Origin: Siphonodentalium dalli
Lineage: Eukaryota; Mollusca; Scaphopoda; Gadilida; Siphonodentaliidae
Length of the DNA stretch: 64,000 nucleotides
Reading direction: 5' to 3'
NCBI GenBank assembly: GCA_032622095.1
Contig: CP136062.1
Span: forward strand, 13,295,710-13,359,709
Part shown: one piece after another, positions 11,431 through 26,400 of the stretch
How the letters are laid out: each line of letters opens with the position of its first letter
Numbering within the stretch: position 1 is the stretch's first letter
Notes under the pieces: model-generated
Database searches by the model: none
Told to the model about the DNA's origin: nothing
What the model saw: only the letters and a program-made list of their open reading frames with translations
Made by a program: the position numbers and the translations under genes

Positions 11431-12681
11431 TAGCAAGCCTCTAATGTTAAAACCGTGCTCACAATGCCGAAACAGATTTGCTAGATAACATATATACGGG
11501 CACATCTCTACGCTCCAAAGAAAGGTGTGAATGTTGAAAATATATACGTTACTACGTAAACTCCCCCCCCCCTGTACGTGGTATCGCCAAACCCGAGGGT
11601 ATCACCGAACCCGAGAATTGCGTTTTTGATAAATGAACATATCTTCACTCAGATGAAGCTATATATATCTTCCAGTTAAATGGTGATATCCACTATTCAA
11701 AACATAGTTTCGCAAAGCGGAATGTTCCCTCAATGGGATAGCGACCATAGTATGCTCTCACCCCTATAAATTTAATAGAAATTCCGACTCATTTCCGATT
11801 TTATTATAAATAGTAGACACTGTTTGACGTTAGGTAGTTCGTTTGAAACATAATGATCAGCCATATATGGCGGATAATGCGTGTGTCAATAGAAAACTAT
11901 ATGTTTAATTAACCATAAAATTGTCTAGCCTGCAGAGCGGTTCGAAAAAAATACTATTTGCGCCCAACTGTTGGTACCCACAATAGTTTCTGGTATCAAC
12001 GCCGCAGGTCGAGGTGTCGCCAAACACTGATCTGGGATGTAAAAGATGCGAATGATATACTTCACATTTTGACCGTTTGATGTAAACAATATTTATTCCC
12101 AATACAAAACAAGATGAATATTTTACAAAAATGCTAATGGATGAGTATGGGTGATTGGAAAGGGATGAGACAACAAGCCTATTGTGGCTTTTTTGTAAGT
12201 CCTCTCCCAGATCGCTTAAATTTTTGACCGTTTCTGCTTCAATATATCCCTATTATCATTTGAGCAGGCCGGCACTTGGATCATCTTTAGGTGGGTGTGC
12301 ATGCGATGCGCAAGGGTGAAAACGTTTATGTTTATTTGTGTTTTATGGTATAATGTCATATTAATAGACTAAGCTGTGTTATTCGACATTATAGGCCCAA
12401 AATTGTACAACGAATGGAAAAAATTAGATCAGTGTAAATCATGACTTAGCAGGGGATGTTTACCTATAGTTTCTAAAAGCACACCCTTCCAGTAACTTTT
12501 ATTTGCACCCCACGCATGTTAGGTTCGAGTTTTCATCGAGTTTACAATGCGTTCTTTCAACATTTGGATATGACAACCCCTAAGTTTAGATATTTTCATC
12601 TGGTGACCATATCAGTTCATACATATGGCCGAAATTATTTAAATGATCTAAATATGCGGGTTTTTGTCTGCGGTGTTTCGG
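11431..12681. other. No gene recognised
   Basis: AT-rich sequence with no recognisable coding or RNA feature. If the SLC23-like exon at 12932-13075 belongs to an intact gene, this would be intron. Confidence 0.4.
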
Positions 12682-12813
12682 GTATGTTCTGTTAAACCCC
12701 GTTGTCAAGGCGATTGGGATATGACGTATGTTCTGTTAAACCCCGCTGTCAAGGCGACTGGGATATGACGTATGTTCTATTAAACCCAACTTTCAATGCG
12801 ACTGGGACATGAC
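12682..12813 (+). repeat. 44-bp tandem repeat, three copies
   Basis: Copies begin at 12682, 12726 and 12770 with GTATGTTCTGTTAAACCCCG or a variant and include AAGGCGATTGGGATATGAC. The third copy has several substitutions. It lies about 120 bp downstream, in the gene direction, of the SLC23-like exon. Confidence 0.85.
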
Positions 12814-12931
12814 GATTTAAACGTGTCGCTGATGCCAATCAGATTCCGAGTTACAACCGTATGTGGGGACAACCCGTCTTATCTTCTTCTGGTCGCAAGG
12901 GGTTTCTGATGGGGACTAACAACAAACTTAC

Positions 12932-13075
12932 CTGAAGTCCGAACAGGAAACACATGTGTGGCGCAGGGACGTCTTCTATCTGGTATAACATGTTTTGCGC
13001 CCATGGATTATCCTCTTCGAAAGCCCCTTCTCCCTCCGCCTCGTTTTCGTTGCTCCTATCAGACCGGTTACTCAT
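12932..13075 (-). CDS. First coding exon of an SLC23-like transporter
   Basis: Reading the minus strand, an ATG at 13075 (A at -3) opens 48 codons that end exactly at a consensus donor CAG|GTAAGT (intron from 12931 leftwards), leaving phase 0. The peptide has an acidic, polar N-terminus followed by MLYQIEDVP and a hydrophobic stretch MCFLFGLQ. This matches the start of animal SLC23 nucleobase-ascorbate transporters, where an xLYxIEDVPPWYLC segment leads into the first membrane helix and GLQ precedes HYLT. SLC23 proteins are multi-pass plasma-membrane carriers for ascorbate or nucleobases. The usual PPW is replaced by PAP here. I could not find the next exon (HYLT-type sequence) between here and position 1, so the intron is very long, the exon is an orphan, or the gene is broken. 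Confidence 0.6.
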
Positions 13076-13274
13076 TGTGCTCGTTTTAATACCTAAAAAT
13101 CCGACAATGATTGAAAACGATGCATGTACATGTATATGTATTCACGGTAATTGAAAGTCGTCATCACGGCATAATTGTTATGAGAATTCACACAAATCAA
13201 ACAATAAAGATAAATTTCACACTGAAATAAACATTGAAATAAATTAGAAAATAAGAAATAAATAGTATATACTT

Positions 13275-13411
13275 AACTGTTCTGGATATCGTATGATTTT
13301 CCTCCTCTAGTGAGATGCGGATGATTAATTTTACGAAGCACTAGCTAGCCGAGTCACAATAATCCTCGTATCTCACGAGAGGAGAAAACCAATAGGCTAA
13401 TCAGAACAGTT
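13275..13411. repeat. 137-bp foldback (short TIR element)
   Basis: The left arm starts AACTGTTCTG and includes TTTTCCTCCTCTAGTGAGAT; the right arm includes ATCTCACGAGAGGAGAAAAC and ends CAGAACAGTT. Together they form imperfect inverted repeats of nearly 50 bp. It lies about 200 bp upstream of the SLC23-like start codon, so it could be a MITE inserted in the promoter or 5' UTR. Confidence 0.7.
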
Positions 13412-14136
13412 GGCTGTTGTGTTCTTTATATTTGCTATACCAGTTCGTTACGACCCATACCATATTGTAACACATGGTTAGACCTAATACGTTCTTAAGG
13501 TTACAACATCACCAGCCATTTTTCGCTCTATGTCGCTATTTCGCTGTATTTTCCTATTTCGGTTTTTCGTTGTATTTCATATTTCGATAATTCGCTATAT
13601 TTGGATTATATGATATCCAACATTCTGATATTCAATCGAACTCCACGTGCCACCTGTGCTCGCGATTATATGCCACTAGCCATCTAAACGTGAACCCCGA
13701 TTACATATAGCTTGCTATATAATCATTGGCGTATTGGCTGGTTAATATATAGACAGCTAGCCGTTGTTTTGATTGCTTTTGCCTACCAACAGCCAACACA
13801 CGTGGTCGCTGAGACATCATTATATTTATACATAAATATCGCCTTTTGCGAAGTTCTGATTACACCAGGCAGCTGATTTTGTATGAAAACAGGTACAATA
13901 CATTCTGTATCTGCCGTTTCACTAATAGTACACCAATCAAATATGAGTGTTTATAGCAATATACTGTCTGCGAATAGAGAAGCATGCTTTGATGTGTGTA
14001 TGCCGACTGTAATCCGACGTTCACATATGGAATAGTCTCCTCAATATGTGTTAGAAAATCTAACAATGCAACCAAGACCCTACTTTAAAATTGATACAAT
14101 ACACGTGTCTTATCGGAGATTTGTCGGCTGAAAGAA
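13412..14136. other. No gene recognised
   Basis: No coding or RNA feature recognised. Repeated TTCGCTAT and TATTTCG words occur at about 13520-13600. Confidence 0.4.
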
Positions 14137-14315
14137 TGTTCCCTGATGTATATATATAATATATTAATGTTCTCTGATGTATATATAATATATTAATGTT
14201 CTCTGATGTATATATATATATAATATATATTAATGTCATCTGATGTATATATAATATATTAATGTTCTCTTATGTATATATAATATATTAATTTTCCCTG
14301 ATGTATATATAATGA
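14137..14315 (+). repeat. AT-rich minisatellite, about 29 bp, six copies
   Basis: Six copies of a unit containing CTGATGTATATATAATATAT, varying in the length of the (TA)n run. It lies about 170 bp before the large satellite. Confidence 0.85.
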
Positions 14316-14487
14316 TAGAGTTTTATTGCAGTTCACAGCTGTGCACTTCAGAGAAACCACAAAGCCATTGTCGTGTGAAATTAATTAATTACCCAAACCC
14401 ACCGAGAAGCAATGTGTTAACAACAATTAATTTATTCTCTTAAACTCATATTACATTTCATGAGTATTGAGACATACTATATACAAT

Positions 14488-17400
14488 GAGCCTAAACCAT
14501 GGGATATGTTTACATGTAACCTAATGTATAGCCTCAAACATGGGATATGTTTACTTGTATAGCCTCAAACATGGGATATGTTTACTTGTATAGTTTCAAA
14601 CATGGGATATGTTTACTTGTATAGTCTCAAACATGGGATATGTTTATTTGTATAGCCTCAAACATGGGATATGTTTACTTGTATAGCATCAAACATGGGA
14701 TATGTTTACTTGTATAGTTTCAACATGGGATATGTTTACTTGTATAGCCTCAAACATGGATATGTCACATGTATAGCCTCAAACATGGGATATGTTTACT
14801 TGTATAGCCTCAAACATGGGATATGTTTACTTGTATAGTCTCAAACATGGGATATGTTTACTTGTATAGCCTCAAACATGGGATATGTTTACTTGTATAG
14901 CCTCAAACATGGGATATGTGTACTTGTATAGTCTTTAACATGGGATATGTTTACTTGTATATCCTCAAACATGGGATATGTTTACTTGTATAGCCTCAAA
15001 CATGGGATATGTTTACTTGTATAGCCTCAAACATGGGATATGTTTACTTGTAGAGCCTCAAACATGGGATATGTTTACTTGTATAGCCTCAAACATGGGA
15101 TATGTTTACTTGTATAGTCTTTAACATGGGATATGTTTACTGGTATAGCCTCAAACATGGGATATATAACTTGTATATCCTCAATCATGGGATATGTTTA
15201 CTTGTATAGCCTCAAACATGGGATATGATAACTTGTATAGTCTCAAACATGGGATATGTTCACATGTATAGTCTTTAACATGGGATATGTTTACTCGTAT
15301 AGCCTCAAACATGGGATATATAACTTGTATATCCTCAAACATGGGATATGTTTACTTGTATAGCCTCAAACATGGGATATATTTACTTGTATAGCCTCAA
15401 ACATGGGATATATTAATTGTATATCCTCAAACATGGGATATGTTTACTTGTATAGCCTCAAACATGGGATATGTTTACTGGTATAGCCTCAAACATGGGA
15501 TATGTTTACTTGTATAGCCTTAAACATGGGATATGTTTATTTTTATAGCCTCAAACATGGGATATGTTTACTTGTATAGCATCAAACATGGGATATGTTT
15601 ACTTGTATAGTTTCAACATGGGATATGTTTACTTGTATAGCCTCAAACATGGATATGTTACATGTATAGCCTCAAACATGGGATATGTTTACTTGTATAG
15701 CCTCAAACATGGGATATGTTTACTTGTATAGTCTCAAACATGGGATATGTTTACTTGTATAGCCTCAAACATGGGATATGTTTACTTGTATAGCCTCAAA
15801 CATGGGATATGTGTACTTGTATAGTCTTTAACATGGGATATGTTTACTTGTATATCCTCAAACATGGGATATGTTTACTTGTATAGCCTCAAACATGGGA
15901 TATGTTTACTTGTATAGCCTCAAACATGGGATATGTGTACTTGTATAGTCTTTAACATGGGATATGTTTACTTGTATATCCTCAAACATGGGATATGTTT
16001 ACTTGTATAGCCTCAAACATGGGATATGTTTACTTATATAGCCTCAAACATGGGATATGTTTACTTGTAGAGCCTCAAACATGGGATATGTTTACTTGTA
16101 TAGCCTCAAACATGGGATATGTTTACTTGTATAGTCTTTAACATGGGATATGTTTACTGGTATAGCCTCAAACATGGGATATATAACTTGTATATCCTCA
16201 ATCATGGGATATGTTTACTTGTATAGCCTCAAACATGGGATATGATAACTTGTATAGTCTCAAACATGGGATATGTTCACATGTATAGTCTTTAACATGG
16301 GATATGTTTACTCGTATAGCCTCAAACATGGGATATATAACTTGTATATCCTCAAACATGGGATATGTTTACTTGTATAGCCTCAAACATGGGATATATT
16401 TACTTGTATAGCCTCAAACATGGGATATATTAATTGTATATCCTCAAACATGGGATATGTTTACTTGTATAGCCTCAAACATGGGATATGTTTACTGGTA
16501 TAGCCTCAAACATGGGATATGTTTACTTGTATAGCCTTAAACATGGGATATGTTTATTTTTATAGCCTCAAACATGGGATATGTTTACTTGTATAGCATC
16601 AAACATGGGATATGTTTACTTGTATAGTTTCAACATGGGATATGTTTACTTGTATAGCCTCAAACATGGATATGTTACATGTATAGCCTCAAACATGGGA
16701 TATGTTTACTTGTATAGCCTCAAACATGGGATATGTTTACTTGTATAGTCTCAAACATGGGATATGTTTACTTGTATAGCCTCAAACATGGGATATGTTT
16801 ACTTGTATAGCCTCAAACATGGGATATGTGTACTTGTATAGTCTTTAACATGGGATATGTTTACTTGTATATCCTCAAACATGGGATATGTTTACTTGTA
16901 TAGCCTCAAACATGGGATATGTTTACTTGTATAGCCTCAAACATGGGATATGTTTACTTGTAGAGCCTCAAACATGGGACATGTTTACTTGTATAGCCTC
17001 AAACATGGGATATGTTTACTTGTATAGTCTTTAACATGGGATATGTTTACTGGTATAGCCTCAAACATGGGATATATAACTTGTATATCCTCAAACATGG
17101 GATATGTTTACTTGTATAGCCTCAAACATGGGATATGATAACTTGTATAGTCTCAAACATGGGATATGTTCACATGTATAGTCTTTAACATGGGATATGT
17201 TTACTCGTATAGCCTCAAACATGGGATATATAACTTGTATATCCTCAAACATGGGATATGTTTACTTGTATAGCCTCAAACATGGGATATGTTTACTTGT
17301 ATAGCGTCAAACATGGGATATATTAATTGTATATCCTCAAACATGGGATATGTTTACTTGTATAGCCTCAAACATGGGATATGTTTACTGGTATAGCCTC

Positions 17401-20400
17401 AAACATGGGATATGTTTACTTGTATAGCCTTAAACATGGGATATGTTTACTTGTGTAGTTTCAAACAGGGGATATGTAATTTGTATAGCCTCAAACATGG
17501 GATATGTTTACTGGTATAGCCTCAAACATGGGATATGTTTACTTCTATAGTTTCAAACATGGGATATGTTTACTTGTATAGCCTTTAACATGGGATATGT
17601 TTACTTGTATAGCCTCAAACATGGGATATGTTTACTTGTATAGCCTCAATCATGGGATATGTTTACTTGTATAGCCTCAAACATGGGATATGATAACTTG
17701 TATAGTCTCAAACATGGGATATGTTCACATGTATAGTCTTTAACATGGGATATGTTTACTCGTATAGCCTCAAACATGGGATATATAACTTGTATATCCT
17801 CAAACATGGGATATGTTTACTTGTATAGCCTCTAACATGGATATGTTTATTTGTATAGCCTCAAACATGGGATATGTTTACTTGTATATCCTCAAACATG
17901 GGATATGTTTACTGGTATAGCCTCAACCATGGGATATGTTTACTTGTATAGCCTCAAACATGGGATATGTTTACTTGTATAGCCTCAAACATTGGATATG
18001 TTTACTTGTATAGCCTCAAATATGGGATATGTTTAATTGTATAGCCTCAAACATGGGATATGTTTACTTGTATAGCCTCAAACATGGGATATGTTTACTT
18101 ATATAGCCTCAAACATGGGATATGTTTACTTGTATAACCTCAAACATGGGATATGTTTACTTGTATAGCCTCAAACATGGGATATGTTTACTTGTATAGC
18201 CTCAAACATGGGATATGTTTACTTGTATAGCCTCAAACATGGGATATGATTACTTGTATAGCCTCAAACATGGGATATGTTTACTTGTATATCCTCAAAC
18301 ATGGGATATGTTTACTTGTATAGCCTCAAACATGGGATATGTTTACTTGTATAGTCTCAAACATGGGATATGTTTATTTGTATAGCCTCAAAAACATGGG
18401 ATATGTTTACTTGTATAGCCTCAAACATGGGATATGTTTACTTGTATAGCCTCAAACATGGGACATGTTCACTTGTATAGTCTTTAAGATGGGATATGTT
18501 TTCTTGTATAGCCTCAAACATGGGATATGTTTTCTTGTATAGCCTCAAATATGGGATATGTTTACTTGTATAGCCTCAAACATGGGATATGTTTACTGGT
18601 ATAGCCTCAAACATGGGACATGTTCACTTGTATAGTTTCAAACATGGGATATGTAACTTGTATAGCCTCAAACATGGGATATGTTTACTTGTATAGCCTC
18701 AAACATGGGATATATTACTTGTATAGCCTCAAACATGGGATATGTTTACCTGTATAGCCTCAAACATGGGATATATTACTTGTATATCCTCAAACATGGG
18801 ATATGCTTACTGGTATAGCCTCAAACATGGGGTATGTTTACTTGTATAGCCTCAAACATGGGATATGTTTACTGGTATAGCCTCAAACATGGGATATGTT
18901 TACTTGTATAGCCTCAAACATGGGATATGTTTATTTGTATAGACTCAAACATGGGATATGTTTACTTGTATAGTCTCAAACATGGGACATGTTTACTTGT
19001 ATAGTTTCAAACATGGGATACGTTTACTGGTATAGCCTCAAATATGGGATATGTTTACTTGTGTAGCCTCAAATATGGGATATGTTTACTTGTATAGCCT
19101 CAAACATGGGATATATTACTTGTATAGCCTCAAACATGGGATATGTTTACTTGTGTAGTTTCAAACAGGGGATATGTAACTTGTATAGCCTCAAACATGG
19201 GATATGTTTACTGGTATAGCCTCAAACATGGGATATGTTTACTTGTATAGTTTCAAACATGGGATATGTTTACTTGTTTAGCCTTTAACATGGGATATGT
19301 TTACTTGTATAGCCTCAAACATGGGATATGTTTACTTGTATAGCCTCAAACATGGGATATGTTTACTTGTATAGCCTCAAACATGGGATATTTTTACTTG
19401 TATAGCCTCAAACATGGATATGTTTATTTGTATAGCCTCAAACATGGGATATGTTTACTTGTATAGCCTCAAACATGGGATATGTTTACTGGTATAGCCT
19501 CAACCATGGGATATGTGTACTTGTATAGCCTCAAACATGGGATATGTTTACTTGTATAGCCTCAAACATGGGATATGTTTACTTGTATAGCCTCAAATAT
19601 GGGATATGCTTAATTGTATAGCCTCAAACATGGGATATGTTTACTTGTATAGCCTCAAACATGGGATATGTTTACTTGTATAACCTCAAAAATGGATATG
19701 TTTATTGGTATAGCCTCAAACATGGGATACGTTTACTTGTATAGCCTCAAACATGGGATATGTTTACTTGTATAGCCTCAAACATGGGATATGTTTACTT
19801 GTATAGCCTCAAACATGGGATATGTTTACTTGTATAGCCTCAAACATGGGATATGTTTACTTGTGTAGCCTCAAACATGGGATATGTTTACTTGTATAGC
19901 ATCAAACATGGGATATGTTTACTTGTATATCCTCAAACATGGGAAATGTTTACTTGTATAGCCTCAAACATGGGATATGTTTACTTGTATAGCCTCAAAC
20001 ATGGGATATGTTTACTTGTATAGCCTCAAACATGTGATATGTTTACTTGTATAGCCTCAAACATGGGATATGTTTACTTGTATAGTCTTTAACATGGGAT
20101 ATGTTTACTTGTATAGCCTCAAACATTGGATATGTTTACTTGTATAACCTCAAACATGGGATATGTTTACTTGTATAGCCTCAAAGATGGGATATGTTTA
20201 TTTGTATAGCCTCAAACATGGGATATGTTTACTTGTATAGTCTCAAACATGGGATATGTTTACTTGTATAGTCTCAAACATGGGATATGTTTACTTGTAT
20301 AGTCTCAAACATGGGATATGTTTACCTGTATAGCCTCAAACATGGGATATGTTTACTTGTATAGCCTCAAAGATGTGATATGTTTATTTGTATAGCCTCA

Positions 20401-23400
20401 ATCATGTGATATGTTTATTTGTATAGTCTCAAACATGGGATATGTTTACTTGTATAGTCTCAAACATGGGATATGTTTACTTGTATAGTCTCAAACATGG
20501 GATATGTTTATTTGTATAGCCTCAAACATGGAATATGTTTACTTGTATAGCCTCAAACATGTGATATGTTTATTTGTATAGTCTCCAACATGGGATATGT
20601 TTACTTGTATAGCCTCAAACATGTGATATGTTTATTTGTATAGCCTCAAACATGGGATATGTTTACTTGTATAGCCTCAAACGTGTGATATGTTTATTTG
20701 TATAGTCTCAAACATGGATATGTAACGTGTAACTAGTTTATAGCCTCAAACATGGGATATTTTTTACTTGTAACTAGTTTATAGCCTCAAACATGGGATA
20801 TGTTTACTTGTATAGCCTCAAACATGGGATATATGACTTGTAATTAGTTTATAGCCTCAAACATGGGATATGTTTACTTGTATAATCTCAAACATGGGAT
20901 ATGTTTACTTATATAGCCTCAAACATGGGATATGTATACTTGTATAATCTCAAACATGGGATATGTTTACTTGTATAGCCTCAAACATGGGATATGTTTA
21001 CTTGTATAGCCTCAAACATGGGATATGTTTACTTGTATAGCCTCAAACATGGGATATTTTTACTTGTATAGCCTCAAACATGGATATGTTTATTTGTATA
21101 GCCTCAAACATGGGATATATTTACTTGTATAGCCTCAAACATGGGATATGTTTACTTGTATAGTCTCAAACATGGGATATGTTTACTTGTATAGCCTCAA
21201 ACATGGGATATTTTTACTTGTATAATCTCAAACATGGGATATGTTTACTTGTATAGCCTCAAACATGGGATATGTTTACTTGTATAATCTCAAACATGGG
21301 ATATGTTTACTTGTATAGCCTCAAACATGGGATATTTTTACTTGTATAGCCTCAAACATGGATATGTTTATTTGTATAGCCTCAAACATGGGATATGTTT
21401 ACTTGTATAGTCTCAAACATGGGATATGTTTACTTGTATAGCCTCAAACATGGGATATGTTTAATGGTATAGCCTCAAACATGGGACATGTTCACTTGTA
21501 TAGTTTCAAACATGGGATATGTAACTTGTATAGCCTCAAACATGGGATATGTTTACTTGAATAGCCTCAAACATGGGATATATTACTTGTATAGCCTCAA
21601 ACATGGGATATGTTTACCGGTATAGCCTCAAACATGGGATATATTACTTGTATATCCTCAAACATGGGATATGTTTACTGGTATAGCCTCAAACATGGGG
21701 TATGTTTACTTGTATAGCCTCAAACATGGGATATGTTTACTGGTATAGCCTCAAACATGGGATATGTTTACTTGTATAGCCTCAAACATGGGATATGTTT
21801 ATTTGTATAGACTCAAACATGGGATATGTTTACTTGTATAGTCTCAAACATGGGACATGTTTACTTGTATAGACTCAAACATGGGATATGTTTACTTGTA
21901 TAGTCTCAAACATGGGACATGTTTACTGGTATAGCCTCAAACATGGGATACGTTTACTGGTATAGCCTCAAATATGGGATATGTTTCCTTGTATAGCATC
22001 AAAAATGGGATATGTTTACTTGTATTGCCTCAAGCATGGGATATATTACTTGTATAGCCTCAAACATGGGATATGTTTACTTGTGTAGTTTCAAACAGGG
22101 GATATGTAACTTGTATAGCCTCAAACATGGAATATGTTTACTGGTATAGCCTCAAACATGGGATATGTTTACTTCTATAGTTTCAAACATGGGATATGTT
22201 TACTTGTATAGCCTTTAACATGGGATATGTTTACTTGTATAATCTCAAACATGGGATATGTTTACTTGTATAGCCTCAAACATGGGATATTTTTACTTGT
22301 ATAGCCTCAAACATGGATATGTTTATTTGTATAGCCTCAAACATGGGATATGTTTACTTGTATAGCCTCAAACATGGGATATGTTTACTGGTTTAGCCTC
22401 AACCATGGGATATGTGTACTTGTATAGCCTCAAACATGGGATATGTTTACTTGTATAGCCTCAAACATGGGATATGTTTACTTGTATAGCCTCAAATATG
22501 GGATATGCTTAATTGTATAGCCTCAAACATGGGATATGTTTACTTGTATAGCCTCAAACATGGGATATGTTTACTTGTATAGCATCAACCATGGGATATG
22601 TTTACTTGTATATCCTCAAACATGGGAAATGTTTACTTGTATAGCCTCAAACATGGGATATGTTTACTTGTATAGCCTCAAACATGGGATATGTTTACTT
22701 GTATAGCCTCAAACATGTGATATGTTTACTTGTATAGCCTCAAACATGGGATATGTTTACTTGTATAGTCTTTAACATGGGATATGTTTACTTGTATAGC
22801 CTCAAACATTGGATATGTTTACTTGTATAACCTCAAACATGGGATATGTTTACTTTTATAGCCTCAAACATGGGATATGTTTATTTGTATAGCCTCAAAC
22901 ATGGGATATGTTTACATGTATAGTCTCAAACATGGGATATGTTTACTTGTATAGTCTCAAACATGGGATATGTTTACTTGTATAGTCTCAAACAAGGGAT
23001 ATGTTTACCTGTATAGCCTCAAACATGGGATATGTTTACTTGTATAGCCTCAAAGATGTGATATGTTTATTTGTATAGCCTCAATCATGTGATATGTTTA
23101 TTTGTATAGTCTCAAACATGGGATATGTTTACTTGTATAGTCTCAAACATGGGATATGTTTACTTGTATAGTCTCAAACATGGGATATGTTTATTTGTAT
23201 AGCCTCAAACATGGGAAATGTTTACTTGTATAGCCTCAAACATGTGATATGTTTATTTGTATAGTCTCCAACATGGGATATGTTTACTTGTATAGCCTCA
23301 AACATGTGATATGTTTATTTGTATAGCCTCAAACATGGGATATGTTTACTTGTATAGCCTCAAACGTGTGATATGTTTATTTGTATAGTCTCAAACATGG

Positions 23401-26400
23401 ATATGTAACGTGTAACTAGTTTATAGCCTCAAACATGGGATATTTTTTTCTTGTAACTAGTTTATAGCCTCAAACATGGGATATGTTTACTTGTATAGCC
23501 TCAAACATGGGATATATGACTTGTAATTAGTTTATAGCCTCAAACATGGGATATGTTTACTTGTATAATCTCAAACATGGGATATGTTTACTTGTATAGC
23601 CTCAAACATGGGATATGTTTACTTGTATAATCTCAAACATGGGATATGTTTACTTGTATAGCCTCAAACATGGGATATGTTTACTTGTATAGCCTCAAAC
23701 ATGGGATATGTTTACTTGTATAGCCTCAAACATGGGATATTTTTACTTGTATAGCCTCAAACATGGATATGTTTATTTGTATAGCCTCAAACATGGGATA
23801 TATTTACTTGTATAGCCTCAAACATGGGATATGTTTACTTGTATAGTCTCAAACATGGGATATGTTTACTTGTATAGCCTCAAACATGGGATATTTTTAC
23901 TTGTATAATCTCAAACATGGGATATGTTTACTTGTATAGCCTCAAACATGGGATATGTTTACTTGTATAATCTCAAACATGGGATATGTTTACTTGTATA
24001 GCCTCAAACATGGGATATTTTTACTTGTATAGCCTCAAACATGGATATGTTTATTTGTATAGCCTCAAACATGGGATATGTTTACTTGTATAGTCTCAAA
24101 CATGGGATATGTTTACTTGTATAGCCTCAAACATGGGATATGTTTACTGGTATAGCCTCAAACATGGGACATGTTCACTTGTATAGTTTCAAACATGGGA
24201 TATGTAACTTGTATAGCCTCAAACATGGGATATGTTTACTTGAATAGCCTCAAACATGGGATATATTACTTGTATAGCCTCAAACATGGGATATGTTTAC
24301 CGGTATAGCCTCAAACATGGGATATATTACTTGTATATCCTCAAACATGGGATATGTTTACTGGTATAGCCTCAAACATGGGGTATGTTTACTTGTATAG
24401 CCTCAAACATGGGATATGTTTACTGGTATAGCCTCAAACATGGGATATGTTTACTTGTATAGCCTCAAACATGGGATATGTTTATTTGTATAGACTCAAA
24501 CATGGGATATGTTTACTTGTATAGTCTCAAACATGGGACATGTTTACTTGTATAGTTTCAAACATGGGATACGTTTACTGGTATAGCCTCAAATATGGGA
24601 TATGTTTACTTGTATAGCATCAAAAATGGGATATGTTTACTTGTATAGCCTCAAGCATGGGATATATTACTTGTATAGCCTCAAACATGGGATATGTTTA
24701 CTTGTGTAGTTTCAAACAGGGGATATGTAACTTGTATAGCCTCAAACATGGGATATGTTTACTGGTATAGCCTCAAACATGGGATATGTTTACTTCTATA
24801 GTTTCAAACATGGGATATGTTTACTTGTATAGCCTTTAACATGGGATATGTTTACTTGTATAATCTCAAACATGGGATATGTTTACTTGTATAGCCTCAA
24901 ACATGGGATATTTTTACTTGTATAGCCTCAAACATGGATATGTTTATTTGTATAGCCTCAAACATGGGATATGTTTACTTGTATAGCCTCAAACATGGGA
25001 TATGTTTACTGGTATAGCCTCAACCATGGGATATGTGTACTTGTATAGCCTCAAACATGGGATATGTTTACTTGTATAGCCTCAAACATGGGATATGTTT
25101 ACTTGTATAGCCTCAAATATGGGATATGCTTAATTGTATAGCCTCAAACATGGGATATGTTTACTTGTATAGCCTCAAACATGGGATATGTTTACTTGTA
25201 TAGCATCAACCATGGGATATGTTTACTTGTATATCCTCAAACATGGGAAATGTTTACTTGTATAGCCTCAAACATGGGATATGTTTACTTGTATAGCCTC
25301 AAACATGGGATATGTTTACTTGTATAGCCTCAAACATGTGATATGTTTACTTGTATAGCCTCAAACATGGGATAAGTTTACTTGTATAGTCTTTAACATG
25401 GGATATGTTTACTTGTATAGCCTCAAACATTGGATATGTTTACTTGTATAACCTCAAACATGGGATATGTTTACTTGTATAGCCTCAAACATGGGATATG
25501 TTTATTTGTATAGCGTCAAACATGGGATATGTTTACATGTATAGTCTCAAACATGGGATATGTTTACTTGTATAGTCTCAAACATGGGATATGTTTACTT
25601 GTATAGTCTCAAACATGGGATATGTTTACCTGTATAGCCTCAAACATGGGATATGTTTACTTGTATAGCCTCAAAGATGTGATATGTTTATTTGTATAGC
25701 CTCAATCATGTGATATGTTTATTTGTATAGTCTCAAACATGGGATATGTTTACTTGTATAGTCTCAAACATGGGATATGTTTACTTGTATAGTCTCAAAC
25801 ATGGGATATGTTTATTTGTATAGCCTCAAACATGGGAAATGTTTACTTGTATAGCCTCAAACATGTGATATGTTTATTTGTATAGTCTCCAACATGGGAT
25901 ATGTTTACTTGTATAGCCTCAAACATGTGATATGTTTATTTGTATAGCCTCAAACATGGGATATGTTTACTTGTATAGCCTCAAACGTGTGATATGTTTA
26001 TTTGTATAGTCTCAAACATGGATATGTAACGTGTAACTAGTTTATAGCCTCAAACATGGGATATTTTTTACTTGTAACTAGTTTATAGCCTCAAACATGG
26101 GATATGTTTACTTGTATAGCCTCAAACATGGGATATATGACTTGTAATTAGTTTATAGCCTCAAACATGGGATATGTTTACTTGTATAATCTCAAACATG
26201 GGATATGTTTACTTGTATAGCCTCAAACATGGGATATGTTTACTTGTATAATCTCAAACATGGGATATGTTTACTTGTATAGCCTCAAACATGGGATATG
26301 TTTACTTGTATAGCCTCAAACATGGGATATGTTTACTTGTATAGCCTCAAACATGGGATATTTTTACTTGTATAGCCTCAAACATGGATATGTTTATTTG

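Noticed and set aside
11930-11960. Possible tRNA B-box (GGTTCGA) sites here and near 12535
   Set aside because: No A-box at the right distance and no cloverleaf could be folded around them.
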